DNA of 64,000 bases from Epiperipatus broadwayi (taxonomy: Eukaryota > Onychophora > Udeonychophora > Euonychophora > Peripatidae). Position 1 is the first letter of the stretch; each line of letters opens with the position of its first letter. The translations under genes were made by a program, and so were the position numbers. A model generated the notes under the pieces. That model was not told the DNA's origin. It ran no database searches and worked only from the letters and a program-made list of their open reading frames with translations. This document shows positions 50,761 through 62,920 of the stretch, one piece after another. Where the stretch lies: assembly GCA_028023455.1 (NCBI GenBank), contig JAQFVV010013393.1:16001-80000 (forward strand), given 5' to 3'.

Positions 50761-51860
50761 AAAAATTCGCTTTGTACAACGCTTTGATTTTTTTTATATA
50801 TATCATAAAAGGTTACTGATCCCTGCTCCTAGTGCCAAATCCTCCTCCGCTGCTGATACTGTTTGTGTGGCTTACTTCCTTTCTCTCTTTTCTTCCTTCG
50901 CCTACGTTCAGTCTGGTTTTTGTTATCTACGTTTTTTTTTTTATTTAGGAATATAATATGACATGTCTAAAATCATTACTAAAAATATACAGGGAAAAAA
51001 AAACTTTATTTCACCCAGTTCGCACTGTTCTCCTCAGTCCTATAATACATACATATTAATAATGGGTACATAACATAGTATTTTTTTGTATTTCTGTCAG
51101 TAATTCTCTCTTTTTATATATGCCACCCTACTCTCTTTTAAAACAACACTCGCCACTGCTGTATGGACAAACATGTTTGCTGACAAATTTATTTGATAGG
51201 CGCCAGCCAGCAACATGTGACCAATAGATAATTTAATCTACTGATCCCCAAATATATACTTTTATATGACCTAATAATTTTTGATTTAAGATTTATATAG
51301 GCAAAAAAAATTTAATACTGACTCCGGTAAGGTTTTTTTTTTTATTACAACATACATATATATGCACACACGTTTTTATTTTTAAAACACAAGAATAATC
51401 CTACTTCTTTCTTCTTTTTTCAAAAAAAATATTTTTCACAACAAACGAAAATATATATATATATACGTACACGTTTTTATTTTTTTAGAACTGGACTTAA
51501 TTCTACTTCTTTATTTTTTCATATGATTTAAACGACAAGAATGAACTCGCAAAAACATTATGGAATAACTCATTTATTTTAATTAATTACACGCACGAAT
51601 TGCTTCCGCTCTCTTTTCAAAAAAAAATCTTCACTCTGTTTCTTAACAATATTTGGGAGTACTATATACTGATTCTTTATGTGAGGGAGAAAAAAAATTT
51701 TTTATACATTTGTTTTCTTACTATAGTTTTCACTTGCGCATTTTAATACGCCAAATACGTATCAATATTATGACAAACGACAAAAAAAAATTGAATATTT
51801 TTATCATTTAACTGTTTACTCTCGTTCACTCTGCAGGGTGTGGGAGATTTCTTCATCGAG
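50761..51860 (-). other. Leader of the palindromic element
   Basis: About 1.1 kb between PBS and ORF on the minus strand, with many poly-A/T runs and no sense ORF of note. The plus-strand frame at 50639-50956 overlaps the gag-like ORF and is not called. Confidence 0.5.
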
Positions 51861-51878
51861 CACCACGGAGGGCGTCCA
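51861..51878 (-). other. PBS-like sequence
   Basis: On the minus strand TGGACGCCCTCCGTGGTG starts 13 bases beyond the TACA end of the right arm. It has the form of the tRNA-Lys(1,2) PBS (TGGCGCCCAACGTGGGGC) but with several differences, so the primer is not certain. Confidence 0.5.
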
Positions 51879-51891
51879 AAAATATAATAAC

Positions 51892-54448
51892 TGTACCGGT
51901 ATAAATCCACCACGCTTACTCATACCCAGTACCCGAGTTCAAACCCAGTCCACGTTTAAGAATAAATTCCAAAACGCCAACTAAATTCAAACCCAAACCC
52001 CGGTATGACCAACCGATGATGACTTTATAACAGCACGGGGTTATCCCTTTTCTAGCTCAGCTCAGAACATAGACTAAATTCTTACAGTTAATGATATATA
52101 GATTTATTAGACTATAGATATTGGAACGGTCATTTATGTAACGTATATATTTAAGTTGCCAATACAGACAGTAAGTGGCTAAATAGACTTAGAGAGTAAT
52201 AAGGTGGAGGACACAAAAATTTAGATTAAATAAAGTGTTTAATAAGCAAAATATAAAGCATATAAATATAGTGTTAAATAAGACAAATAGAAAGCACATA
52301 AATATAGTGTTATATAATAACAATAGACAGCATATAATATAGTGTTATACAGTACGGTAAGACTTCATAAATCCTCTTGTATTTGGCTACTAGTCTTTAG
52401 TGAACGTTTTATTTAATGAACAAACTCATGCCAATAGCTGTGTGATTGAAGGATTGACGGGTGGTTAAAAGAATCAGAGTATTAGAGCATTGGAAAAAAT
52501 ATTTATCTAAAGATTTTTGTTTACTTATTTTATTTGAATAGGCTCGAGCCGGAACGTAGACGAACAGTGGAGGTGGTTTTATATAAATACGACATAAGAG
52601 ATAGATGTGCTGGTGGTTTTATATAAATACGACATGGAAGATAGATGAACTGGTGGTTGCCTGGATTCAAGAGCCCTACAGTAATCAATTGCGGTGCATT
52701 AACGGAATACCGGGCGGCTTGTACTTTGACAAGGCTTAATGCCCCCAAGTAGCTCCGGGACACGACAACCAGCCGGGATCATTTCGAACCCCGGTGATCC
52801 AAGAGATTACCGGGAAAGAAAAAAACTGCTTTCATTCCCCAATGGTAGTATGGCGAGACGCTAACTTCAGCGAAGGGAAGGCATTGCCACAGACGTGAAG
52901 GACGAATACTTGAAGCGGATTTTTAAAAGAAATTATATAAAACCTGGAATCTATTAGTCTGTTTCTATGCCACAGGCTGAGATCCTTACCCCAATAAAAC
53001 GTAGCGGGCTTAAACTGACGGTGAAAACAATAATTAGTTAAATTTACTCTGAAACTCTAACCCTTCGGGTTGACAGGCGGTAGCGATAGTATCAAATTAT
53101 TCAGTGAATTATTTCTCATATTATACATAACATTAATGAACACTTTGAAACCATTATACATATATTTTACGATCGAACCTTAGATTGCAATTATAGGACA
53201 AATTAACATAGACTAATAAAGTGACTTAACATTTATCAACTCGGAATGTGAAAGAATATTTAATTCAGAAAATGAAATTACTTTTAAAATAACTTGATCG
53301 TTATAGTACACTAGTTTACTCAGAGTTGAAAATATTACTATTGGCAATGTTTGTTTATGAAATAAGCAACATAAGAAAATATAAATGCATTCAGTTGAAA
53401 TATTATTACTATTAATTACAATTTTATAAATGATTTCTAAAGACTAGAGCAGAGGATAAAAAAAAAAGAAAAGAAAATTTACTGACAGATTAAACAATAG
53501 CATTATAAATGATATAAAAACTTACATATGATTCACTTGACTGATAACATTAAGCACGGAAGAAAATTAAAGTTCGTGTAACAAAGTTCTCTTCTTTCTT
53601 CATCCAGCTTGGATTGTGACGAACGTAGGCGCGCATTTTTGAAAGTTATTTGTAAGGCATAGTAAATTTTGAGATTGGAAGTTGGAAATTCTGAAGTATA
53701 TGAAACATGATCAAACAGCGGCACGAGGATCCATATTGGCGGGCAGAGATCAGCTCCTGGCACTTAGCCCATCAACATCGCGATTCACTGGTAAACTTCT
53801 TAATAATAATGTTTGAATTATACTCAACTGCTGTGTTGTCTCGAGACTACTTCTCTCACACACGACAAAAGTTAGAATCTAAGTTTTTTTCTAAAATAGC
53901 CACTGCTGACCTTTCCGACTTGTTTTTGTTTTAGGCTCCGCCTACTTTCTCTAGCCTCTAGCGATGCAGCTTGACCAACCATCAATTATCTGTTTTTAGC
54001 AATCTTTTAATTTAATACGCTATTTTTAAATTGACATAATAATTACATATAAAAATTCCTTACTAATTTTGAATACTACTTAATTGCTCTGTACATTTGT
54101 GCAATTAGATTTTAATTAAAAACACTGATCAAAGGAATGTGATTTTTGATCAGTATTTTTAAACGACTTTATACAATTTTAAAACTAAAATTTAAAACAA
54201 ATACGCCCGCACTGAAACTTTAAATTAAATGATATAAATTCACAAACCACGCACACACGAATATTATTTCATGGTTTGTGACATTTATATACGGGATCTT
54301 TACATATTTATTTATAACTATAAAATACATAACTAAATTTTATTATAATTTGAAATAGACAAAACCTCACTGCGGGCGAACAGTGGTTTGAATTACCGTA
54401 CATGAAAACACCTGAAACGAAGATCGGTTCTCCGATCTGTCTGTTTCA
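51892..54448 (-). repeat. Right LTR-like arm (minus orientation)
   Basis: Reverse complement of 46678-49237 with scattered differences, for example in the stretch equivalent to 47500-47520 and in the TATA-proximal region. It carries the same paired TATA boxes, AATAAA and terminal hairpin. In this orientation it is the proper 5' LTR for the ORF at 50760-49483. Confidence 0.72.
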
Positions 54449-54691
54449 ATATATATATATATATATGATAAACAAAACAAGTTATACATTTTGTAAGATC
54501 TAGTTTCTGGTCTTCCTGCCCTTTACTGGCGTGAGCCAATTAGCTCAAAACCATGGTTTAAAGGTTGGAGACAATTTGAAAGAGATATTTAACTTTATCT
54601 CTCTCAGTGTTTATGTAAACTAAGCTTGATCGTGAGATATTGGTAAAGCTCCATATATATATATATATATATATATATCATCATCAAATAT
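54449..54691. other. Flank between the palindromic element and the LINE
   Basis: Begins with TA repeat (54449-54467), the insertion target of the palindromic element. A second TA run lies at 54653-54678. Nothing else recognised. Confidence 0.5.
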
Positions 54692-55083
54692 ATTTTATTA
54701 TGGCTGCAGAAAGGAGTTTGCTATTAACTGAAAGGAGACCTTTGATTCCTCTTGGAGGCCTTAAAGGAACCGAGCAGGGCAAATTCCTAATGTCCACTCC
54801 ACACGTTCTTGTCATTGCAGCTGTTATTACTATGTGATTATTCATATAGTATACGAACATGGATGGGCTGCTCACCAACACGCATCAGCCAGCGTGGTGA
54901 GTTTATTGGCTTTTTACCTCCGAGTTTAAGAATATTTTTTCAATGTATACAATCATGATAGACAAAAATAAATCATGGCCCTTATTCCCAGGATGGTGTA
55001 AAGTCACCAACCAAGGCAGCAGTTGGTAGCCGAAGGCGGAGGGTGCTAAGAATCCCCTGATTGCTGACTCAGGCTGCCATTTG

Positions 55084-56335
55084 ATGTCGATTTTTTATTT
55101 AGGTACTTACAACTGCAGAACACTTTCAAGTGAAGGAAGATTGCAAGAATTAGAAGAACTGTCTTATATTAAATGGGACATTATTGGACTTTGTGGAGTT
55201 ACAAGAAAAGGTGAAGAAACAATTGATTTAAAAAGTGGACATATACTCTACTATAAAGACACAAATATTGGAAATACAATTGGAGTAGGATTCATTATAA
55301 ATAAAAAATGGAAGAATAACATTGTGGAGATTGATGGTGTATCAGACAGAGTGGCAAGATTAGTTTTACAACTTAATAGCAGATACCAAATGCAGATAAT
55401 TCAGGTTTATGCCCCAACAAGTTCCCATAGTGATGAAGTTATAGAAGATTTTTATATGGATGTACAAAAGGCTTTTGATCAGAGTAAACAACATTTTAAA
55501 ATTGTTATGGGGGACTTTAATGCTAGAATTGGTAAACAAATGAAAGATGAAAATGTTGTAGGTAGTTTTGGTTATGGTAATAGAAATGAGAGAGGACATA
55601 GACTTGTGGAGTTTGCAGAAAAAGAAAAACTTTATATTATGAATTCTTTTTTTGAGAAAAATGTTAAAAGGAAATGGACATGGAAGCATCCAAATGAAGG
55701 TACAGCAGAATTGGATTATATTTTGACTAACCGAAAATACATATTTCAAGATTGTAATGTTCTTAATAAATTTAACACAGGAAGTGATCACCGATTAGTA
55801 AGATGTAAGATACATGTTAATGCAAAAGTAGAGAGACAAAAATTATTAAGAAAAACAATATTTACAGTTGATATTCCTAATCTTCAGAAACATTCTAATG
55901 AATTTAAATTAGAACTTACAAATCGGTTTCAAGTATTAGTAGATTTTGAACATGATTCAGATTTGAATGACATTAATAGGAAAAATAAGCGATACACTTT
56001 TAAAAACTGCAACAAAGATAGCTGGTAGAAAAAAGCAGCAATTGACTAGTAAAATTTCTACTGAGACTAGAGAATTTATGAAGAAAAGAAGGAATATGAG
56101 AATATACAATAATGATGTATTAAAAAAGACTGAATATCTCGAATTTTGTAAAATGGCGCGGAAAAGAGTTGAAAATGATATAAGAAAATATAATTGTGAA
56201 CTAGCAAGGAAAGCTGTAGAAGAGAATAAAAGTCTAAAGAGTTTAAAACAACATTTTGGTATTGGTAGGAAATTTATATCTGCAATAAGAAAAAAAAAGA
56301 TGGCATTATTACTAAAAAGAGAGATGACATCATAA
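55084..56335 (+). pseudogene. LINE endonuclease domain and linker, broken
   Basis: From ATG 55084 an AP-type endonuclease can be read: LGTYNCRTL near the start, VYAPTSSHSD, MGDFNARIG, LDYILTNRK and GSDHRLV near codon 240. These are the standard EN motifs. The catalytic glutamate motif, usually GLSEVR, reads GLCGVT here, so the acidic residue is missing. Near 55980 the frame shifts and the product continues in 55967-56335 (ATKIAGRKKQQL). A second shift lies at the A run near 56292. Confidence 0.85.
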
Positions 56336-57869
56336 AATGTGTAGAAGACTTCTATCAAGAATTATATAGTAATAAAGAACAAGTGCCTCCCATACATATT
56401 ATATCTTCTGAAATGCCCAGAATTTTGAATGAGGAAGTAAGACATGCAATTAAATTTATGAAAAAAGGGAAGGCTCCAGGTAATGATGGAATTGTAATTG
56501 ATATATTAAAAGAAGCAGGTGAAGAAATAGAATTTTTTTTAGCAAAGTTATATACCAAATGTCTAAATAATAAAGATGTACCAGATGATTGGAAGAATGC
56601 AGTATTAATATTAATATTTAAAAAAGGTGATAAAGAAGATATTAGAAATTACAGACCTATCAGTCTTTTATCAGTTTTATACAAAATTTTTACTAAGATA
56701 ATTACAACTCGTCTACAGAAAACATTGGATTTCCACCAACCAAGAGAACAAGCTGGATTTAAAAGTGGTTTTAGTACAGTAGATCATATCCAGGTATTGA
56801 GAGAAATTATAGAAAAGACAAATGAATATGAGTTGCCATTATGCTTAATATTTGTAAACTATGAAAAGGCATTTGATTCTATAAACATTTCTTCAGTGAT
56901 TAAAGCATTGGATCATCAAGGTGTAGATCCAGGATATTGTTATATTTTAAAGAATATTTATAAAAATGCAACAGCAACAATTAGATTACATAATGATAGT
57001 AGGAAAATCAACATTGAAAAGGGTGTAAGACAGGGTGACTCCATATCTCCAAAACTTTTTACAGCAATGTTGCAAGAAGTATTTTGTGGTTTAAAGTCAT
57101 TTAGATTTTGCAGATGATGTAGTTGTTTTTGCAAATAATGCTTTAGAGCTACAGGAAATGTTGCAGGAGTTATCAGATGAAAGTAGGAAAGTAGGACTAA
57201 AGATAAATGTTAAAAAAACTAAAGTAATGTTTAATAGATTTTCTCAAAATATGAAAATAAAGATTGATTATGATGAGTTAGAAGAAGATAACAGTTACAA
57301 ATATCTTGGTCAGATTATTAATACAGATGGAAATATAATGGATGAAATTAATCACAGAATTAAACTTGGTTGGAGTGCTTTTGGTAGAAATAACTTGATA
57401 CTAAAAGGAAATATGCCTATGTGTTTGAAAAGGGAGGTTTTTAATAAATGTGTTTTGCCAGTTCTTACTTATGGATCTGAGACTTGGACACTTAATAGAA
57501 GAGAAATACAGAGACTTCATACCAATCTAAGAAGTATGGAGAGATGCATGTTGGGATTAACAAGAAGGGATCGAAAACGTAATGTATGGGTAAGAGAACA
57601 AACAGGTGTTACTGACCTCATTGAAAAAATTAAAAGACTGAAGTGGAGTTGGGCTGGACATATTGTTAGAAGAGATAATAGCAGATGGACAATTGAAATT
57701 TTAAACTGGATTCCAAGAGATTGTAAAAGACTCAGAAAGAGACCAACATGTGAGATGGATGGATGAAATAAGAAAGTGTGCAGGGGTGATGTGGAGAAGA
57801 GAAGCTAAAGATAGGAAAGGATGGATTGAACTTGGAGAGACCTTCATCCTGCAGTGGATTGATAATGGT
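56336..57869 (+). pseudogene. LINE reverse transcriptase and C-terminal region, broken
   Basis: RT motifs in order: GKAPGNDGI, FKKGDKEDIRNYRPISLLS, motif A YEKAFDS, motif B GVRQGDSISPKLF and, after a frameshift near 57095, motif C FADD at about 57104-57115. The open frame from 57117 to 57766 carries the connection region (TKVMFNRFSQ, YLGQIINTDGN, VLTYGSETWTLNRR, LKWSWAGHIVRR). A last frameshift near 57745 separates it from the end (RWMDEIRK to the stop at about 57869). RT catalytic residues are kept, so decay is recent. Nested frames on the other strand are shadows. Confidence 0.88.
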
Positions 57870-57899
57870 TGATGATGATGATGATGATGATTTTATTAT

Positions 57900-58260
57900 A
57901 ATTTTAATTGATGTACATACATATAAAATTAATGGAATTAGTCTTATCAAATTTAACACAACCAAAAAAAGTATAATTGTTTATTCCTATTTTTATTTTT
58001 GATATCCAATTTTCAAAATATTAGTTTCAGCTTTTTTTTGTACATGTATGTTCATTATATATATAATTTTTAAATAAAATTGCAATTATTTAACGTTATT
58101 TATTCAAATGTACAATTGAAAATCACGACGTTGAATAACTAACTTTGAAAAATAATCATGCATTATTGAGATATATATATACCTGAATCAAATAGATATG
58201 AATAATTTCAGATCTTAAAAATTATTAACAATATTTTTTTTGCTATTAAAATAATACTGG

Positions 58261-58342
<82 letters not shown>

Positions 58343-60739
58343 AAAAAATAGGTATTAAACAAATGAAATATTTCAAAGATTTGTCAATTATCTTTCCACA
58401 ACATTTATTGAAATAGACAATAATACTCATAGTTAATAAGATTCCAAATGGTGACGATAGATATTTTTTGTTTAGCATCAAGATAGCCATTTAATGACAA
58501 TTAGTTACATAGTCATAAAAATTCTCATAATTTGGTTGCATAAAATATTATATAGGATTACTGGAAATCTTTTTTTTTCCAAATTTTGTATTTATTGAAT
58601 CTCTTGGGATTAGGGGGCATACTTACTAACCAACAAATCATAAAAAAACATTACATTTGTGTTAATATAAAAAAAAAATATGTAGTTTTAGAGAAATAAA
58701 AAGTTTGAACATTATAAAAGCTGATGGATTATTTATGTGTACATGCCTACGATTTGTTGCACTTCTGATCAGTTTACTAGAAAGTCATCTGAATATACAT
58801 CAGTCAATTATTCACGGGTTGGATTCCAACTAATAAAGCAAACAATATTGTAATCTAAGCCCTGCATAATTTTCTGTATTGGTAGAATACCAGAGTTGAG
58901 CATAACGTTATCAGAACGATTTATTCTGGGCACTTCCGGAATGCAAACTACTTACAATCTCCGGACCAATGAAGCTATTTAATTATTAATTTTAATGAAA
59001 TCTAGTAGACTGCCGTGGTGACTTCTTTAATGGGAGCGTGATCAAAAATATCTGTTTTAATTTAATATGATTCTAAAAGTCATTTCATTAATTTCCTAAA
59101 TAAAATAAACAAAGCAGATCTTTACGAATTAAAAGTCATAATTAATCCACTATCGCCATTATCACTAATAAATAATTATGGTAATTTCAATTCCAAGTGA
59201 AAACAGATAGATAATGGAAATACCACTTCTAATAATATACTAATGTTTTGCATTGATTAAAAACTGATCAGTAAACCACAATTACATCTATATACAGAAT
59301 ATGCTAGCCCATTAGTCAGTTTATTTGACAGTTAATGATATTTTTAATCCTCTATAGCAAAATCTTTTTTTCTGAAATTAACATGAACTTTTCTAATTGC
59401 CTGTGTTCATAGTATTCTAAACCAAGTCATATTTTTCTAATGAAAGTAATATCTCACAAATTTCAGCATAACGTTTTTGTAAGCAAAGGCTATTCCCATT
59501 CTTTTTCTCTATATGTTCCTTCCAAGAACAATGTTTTTTGGTTGGTTTTAGGATATTGCCATAGAATTTGTTAAATTTTAATGAGCATCAATAAATGAAA
59601 ATTTGTTATATCTTCAAGTACACAAAATTATATAATATAACAGTCCTAAATAAAATTGCAAGATAAAAATACCCAATATTTTAACTGTCCAAAAAGAATG
59701 TTATGACATTGCAGTTTCAATTTAACAAGTTCTCTTATAATTGGCTTATAAAAGATTAAATGTTTAAACATAACAAGAATGCAGTTTTTGGTATATATGA
59801 AGGTAATAGAGTGTAGTCATAAGATAAACACTATGGAATGTTTTCTTTAAGACCATCAAAAGAATATTGGATATTGCATATATTTTTCTTTTTAATAAAT
59901 GAAAGCTTGTGCAACAGTTTTATAGAAAATTTGATAATTATTTAATTGATTGCTTGAAGCATGTCAAATGCTAGTGGCAGCTGATTTGTTGATATTTTGT
60001 ATTTTTTAAAAAGTTCATGAAAACTATAAGACTGATGTCAACAGAAATCCCAGCATTCATTGCTGCATGAAATCCTCTTTAAAATGGCATATCACAAATT
60101 GAAATCAGACATAATTTGAATTTTTTATTAATAGGTTCATTCAATTTTTTTTCTTTTCTGGTCAGTTTACTAGATTGCATGAAGAAGACAAAAGCAGAAT
60201 TTTATTATCAGCCACACTCATTAATAAAATGGATTAAATATGTACTGATGATTCGCATTTCAAGGCCTTCATGCCAATAAAAACTTTATCAGAGTATTGG
60301 GTCATAATTCTTCAAATTTAATTTTTTAATTATTTGAATATTATTTTTTTTAAAATTATTTGATAAATGGTATAATTTATTAATGTGTTTGCATTTGTAT
60401 TGGGGTGTTTGTGTAGTTTGTAAAACATATAATATTAAATCATTTATGCTCTTTATTATACAGTATTTAAATTTGTATTCAAATATAACAAAACTGAATT
60501 ATGTGCAATGTAATTTTGGACCTCTGCTCCAAGTTTGAGGCAACCTTGTTTTATAGACATAATAATTCTCAATAGGTTTAATCATTTATTAGTGTGCTTA
60601 TATTTGTATTAGTGTGTTTGTGTTTGCACTTGTATGCATTTGGACAACAAGTAATGATTTTTAATATAAAAAATATAGAGTAGTGCAATGTAAATTTTAA
60701 GATTGATTGTCATCAGATGTACAGGATGGTTGCAATGGA
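57900..60739. other. Non-coding AT-rich region
   Basis: Contains a (TA)n microsatellite at 58262-58337. A good splice-donor consensus on the minus strand lies near 58950 (complement of ACTTAC) but no exon can be assigned. No gene recognised. Confidence 0.35.
58262..58337. repeat. (TA)n microsatellite
   Basis: About 76 bp of uninterrupted TA. Confidence 0.95.
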
Positions 60740-61305
60740 TAAAAATCACAAAATTTAAAATATCTTCTTTATCACCTTTTTAAAATATTAATATTAATAC
60801 TGCATTCTTCCAAACATATGGTACATCTTTATTATTTAAACATTTGGTATATAACATTGTCAAATTTTTTTCCTGTTTCTTCACCTGTTCCTTTTAAGAT
60901 ACCCATTGTAATTTCATCATTATTTTGAGTTTTTCTATTCTTCATAAATTTAATTGCATGTCTCACTTCTTCATTTAAAATCCAGAGCTATTCAGAAAAA
61001 TAATAGTTATAGGGGTTGTTTTCAGTATTTTTATTACTATATAATTCCTGATAGAATTTTTTTACAAATTTTGTGATGTCATCTCTCTCTTAGTAATAAT
61101 TATAACTTATGGCAGAAATATGTTTTTTTCCAATACAAAGATGTTGTTTGACACTCTTGAAACTTTTATTCCATTCTCTCTCCCACAACATTCCTTACTA
61201 GTTTCCAATTATACTTTTTATATCATTATCAACTCTTTTTTGCACAATTTTAAAAATATTGAGATATTCAATTCCTCTTAATGCATCATTTTTATAGATT
61301 TTCAT
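60740..61305 (-). pseudogene. RTE LINE fragment, sense part of an inverted copy
   Basis: On the minus strand this matches the LINE from about 56092 to 56648: linker through the RT start (AGAGAGATGACATCA, TTCTATCAGGAATTATATAG). It lacks the 3' end and tail. It joins head to head with 61306-62915. Confidence 0.75.
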
Positions 61306-61500
61306 ACAAATAAAGAAACAGCAGAATTGGATTATATTTTGACTAACAGAAAATATGTATTTCAATATTGTAAAGTTCTTAATAAATTTAACACTGGAAG
61401 TGATCATCCATTAGTGAGATGTAAGCTACATGTTAATGCAAAAAATAGTGAGACCAAATTTATTAAGGAAAACATTTACAGTTGATATTCCTAATACACA

Positions 61501-62471
61501 TGGGTCTCATTTTATGCTGTAGATAGGTTCCACAGAAAACCTGCATTAAAAAAAATTGCACAAAAATAGACTTAACTTACCTTGAAAAATGGGGGATAGG
61601 GTCTGTAATTTTCAGAATTCGCATAAAAGCAAAGTGACAAGGAAAAATTACTTTAAAATTCACATTAAAAAAATAAGAAAATAAAGTATGACTAATAAAA
61701 AATATCAAATATTTGAAAAAAATTGGTACAAGGCAAACTTTTTTTACTTTTTTTTTATTAACTACAATATTTAATTGACATTTTTTCATACGTATTTTAA
61801 TCATTATCGCTATTTTCGAATGTGCAGTTCATTTGTAAACTAGTAGGAATCAGATTCGTCGATGTGATGTGATGTAGCTTCTTCTTGAACGAAGTCAAGA
61901 ATCTCCATTTACACAACTAATGCCAATTTTAGTCTTGTGCTGTGTTAATGGTTTTCTGTTGACAACTGTTTTTACTACTGAAGTAAATTTTAAATGTTCA
62001 CATTTTGTTTCTATATTAAAAAAATGAGGATCGCAATCATAACAAAAAGATTATACATTATCATTAAAAATATTATTTTCAGTTTATAAAATCAATAAAA
62101 TCTTCGTTATTTATTTTAAAAATCTACATTATTTATTTCTGTTATGCCTAACAAAATACATTTTAAAAGTTTAAAATTTTTGAATATTGCAATATTTTTA
62201 TATGTAAGTATAAATCTATTATTAATATTTACTCGTTAGTATAAGTAGGTTAATTATTCTAAATATAGTTTCAGACCATATTCACATTAGCTGCTAATAT
62301 AACGTTATATTTTTGAAAAAAAAAAAAAGTATTTCAAGTCAAAATAAGTTATTAATAATTTAAATTTTTTGATATCTAATAAATATAATGAAATATAAAA
62401 AATATTAAGAAGAAATATGAATCGCATAACTTCAAAATGGCATTAAAATAATCTGCATAAAATGAGACCCA
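61501..62471. mobile_element. MITE-like element with 17-bp terminal inverted repeats
   Basis: TGGGTCTCATTTTATGC at 61501-61517 is the perfect reverse complement of 62455-62471. The 971-bp element interrupts the LINE between CCTAATA and TTCAGAAACATTCC, so it is an insertion. No transposase frame; the reverse-strand frame at 61577-61804 is low-complexity. The superfamily is unclear since I could not find a clean target duplication. Confidence 0.75.
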
Positions 62472-62644
62472 GGTCTGTTCAGAAACATTCCAATGCATTT
62501 AAATTTGAGCTTGCTAATCGCTTCAAATTATAACAGATTTTTAATATGGTTCAGATTGAACAAAATCAATGGGCAAATAAATGATACACTTTTAAAAATT
62601 GCAACAATGATAGTTAATATAAAAAGCAGCTACAGATCAGTAAA

Positions 62645-62858
62645 TAGTCAAAATAAGTCATAGATCACATGACCCTATTCTCTTAAGCTTGTAATTTATA
62701 AACAATGAGGATTGCTAATTCCTCAACAAGCTTTATGATAAATGCTTAGCTAGAGAAAGCATTTAAAATATCTCTGTCAGAACCCCCCCCAATCTCTGAC
62801 CATGGTTTTGTGCTTTGGCACTTCTCAGAAAGGTGCTAGGATAAGTTCAGACACTAGG
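62645..62858. mobile_element. 214-bp insertion with 8-bp target duplication
   Basis: TCAGTAAA at 62637-62644 is repeated at 62859-62866, where the LINE has one copy. The insert starts TAGTCAAAATAAG, ends CACTAGG and shares its sequence with 37798-38040. An 8-bp duplication is typical of hAT elements, but the ends are not obvious inverted repeats. Confidence 0.7.
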
Positions 62859-62920
62859 TCAGTAAAATTTCTACTGAGACTTGACAATTTATGAAGAAAA
62901 CACGGAATTTATGTGATTAA

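Larger units (their letters stand above)
46678..54448 (-). mobile_element. Palindromic retroelement: inverted LTR-like arms around a gag-like ORF
   Basis: Arms 46678-49237 and 51892-54448 (about 2.56 kb each) are inverted copies, over 99% identical by eye but with real point differences and small indels. The identity continues another 14 bp past each TACA end. Each arm reads as an LTR: TGAAAC start, TATA boxes, AATAAA 50 bp later, TACA end. On the minus strand the right arm is followed by a PBS-like sequence and the ORF at 50760-49483, the order of an LTR retrotransposon. The left arm is the wrong way round for a 3' LTR. AT repeats (ATATAT) flank both outer ends. Alternatives are a DNA transposon with very long TIRs or a rearrangement of two nested elements. 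Confidence 0.75.
54702..57889 (+). mobile_element. Full-length RTE-clade LINE with 10-bp target duplication
   Basis: ATTTTATTAT occurs at 54692-54701 and 57890-57899, so the insertion is complete: about 380 bp of 5' UTR, an endonuclease, RT and a C-terminal region, and a (GATGAT)n tail typical of RTE elements. The coding sequence is broken by at least four frameshifts, so the copy is not active. The 45-codon frame that starts at 54700 uses an ATG made at the junction with the duplication and lies in the 5' UTR; it is probably not a gene. Confidence 0.88.
61306..62915 (+). pseudogene. RTE LINE fragment, inverted 5' part
   Basis: On the plus strand it matches the LINE from about 55700 (ACAGCAGAATTGGATTATATT) to about 56090, just where the neighbouring minus-strand piece begins. 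It has been split by two later insertions at 61501-62471 and 62645-62858. Confidence 0.75.

Noticed and set aside
47193-53934. Matching frames in both arms of the palindromic element (for example 47193-47420 and 53707-53934, 48366-48599 and 52530-52763)
   Set aside because: Arms are over 99% identical, so shared frames are expected. Others nearby are broken by indels in one arm. No domain seen.
54700-54837. 45-codon frame MAAERSLLLTERR... as a small gene
   Set aside because: Its ATG is formed at the junction of the LINE with its target duplication, and the rest is LINE 5' UTR.
55366-56358. Minus-strand frames of 133-141 codons across the LINE
   Set aside because: Antisense shadows of the endonuclease region, hydrophobic and without domains.
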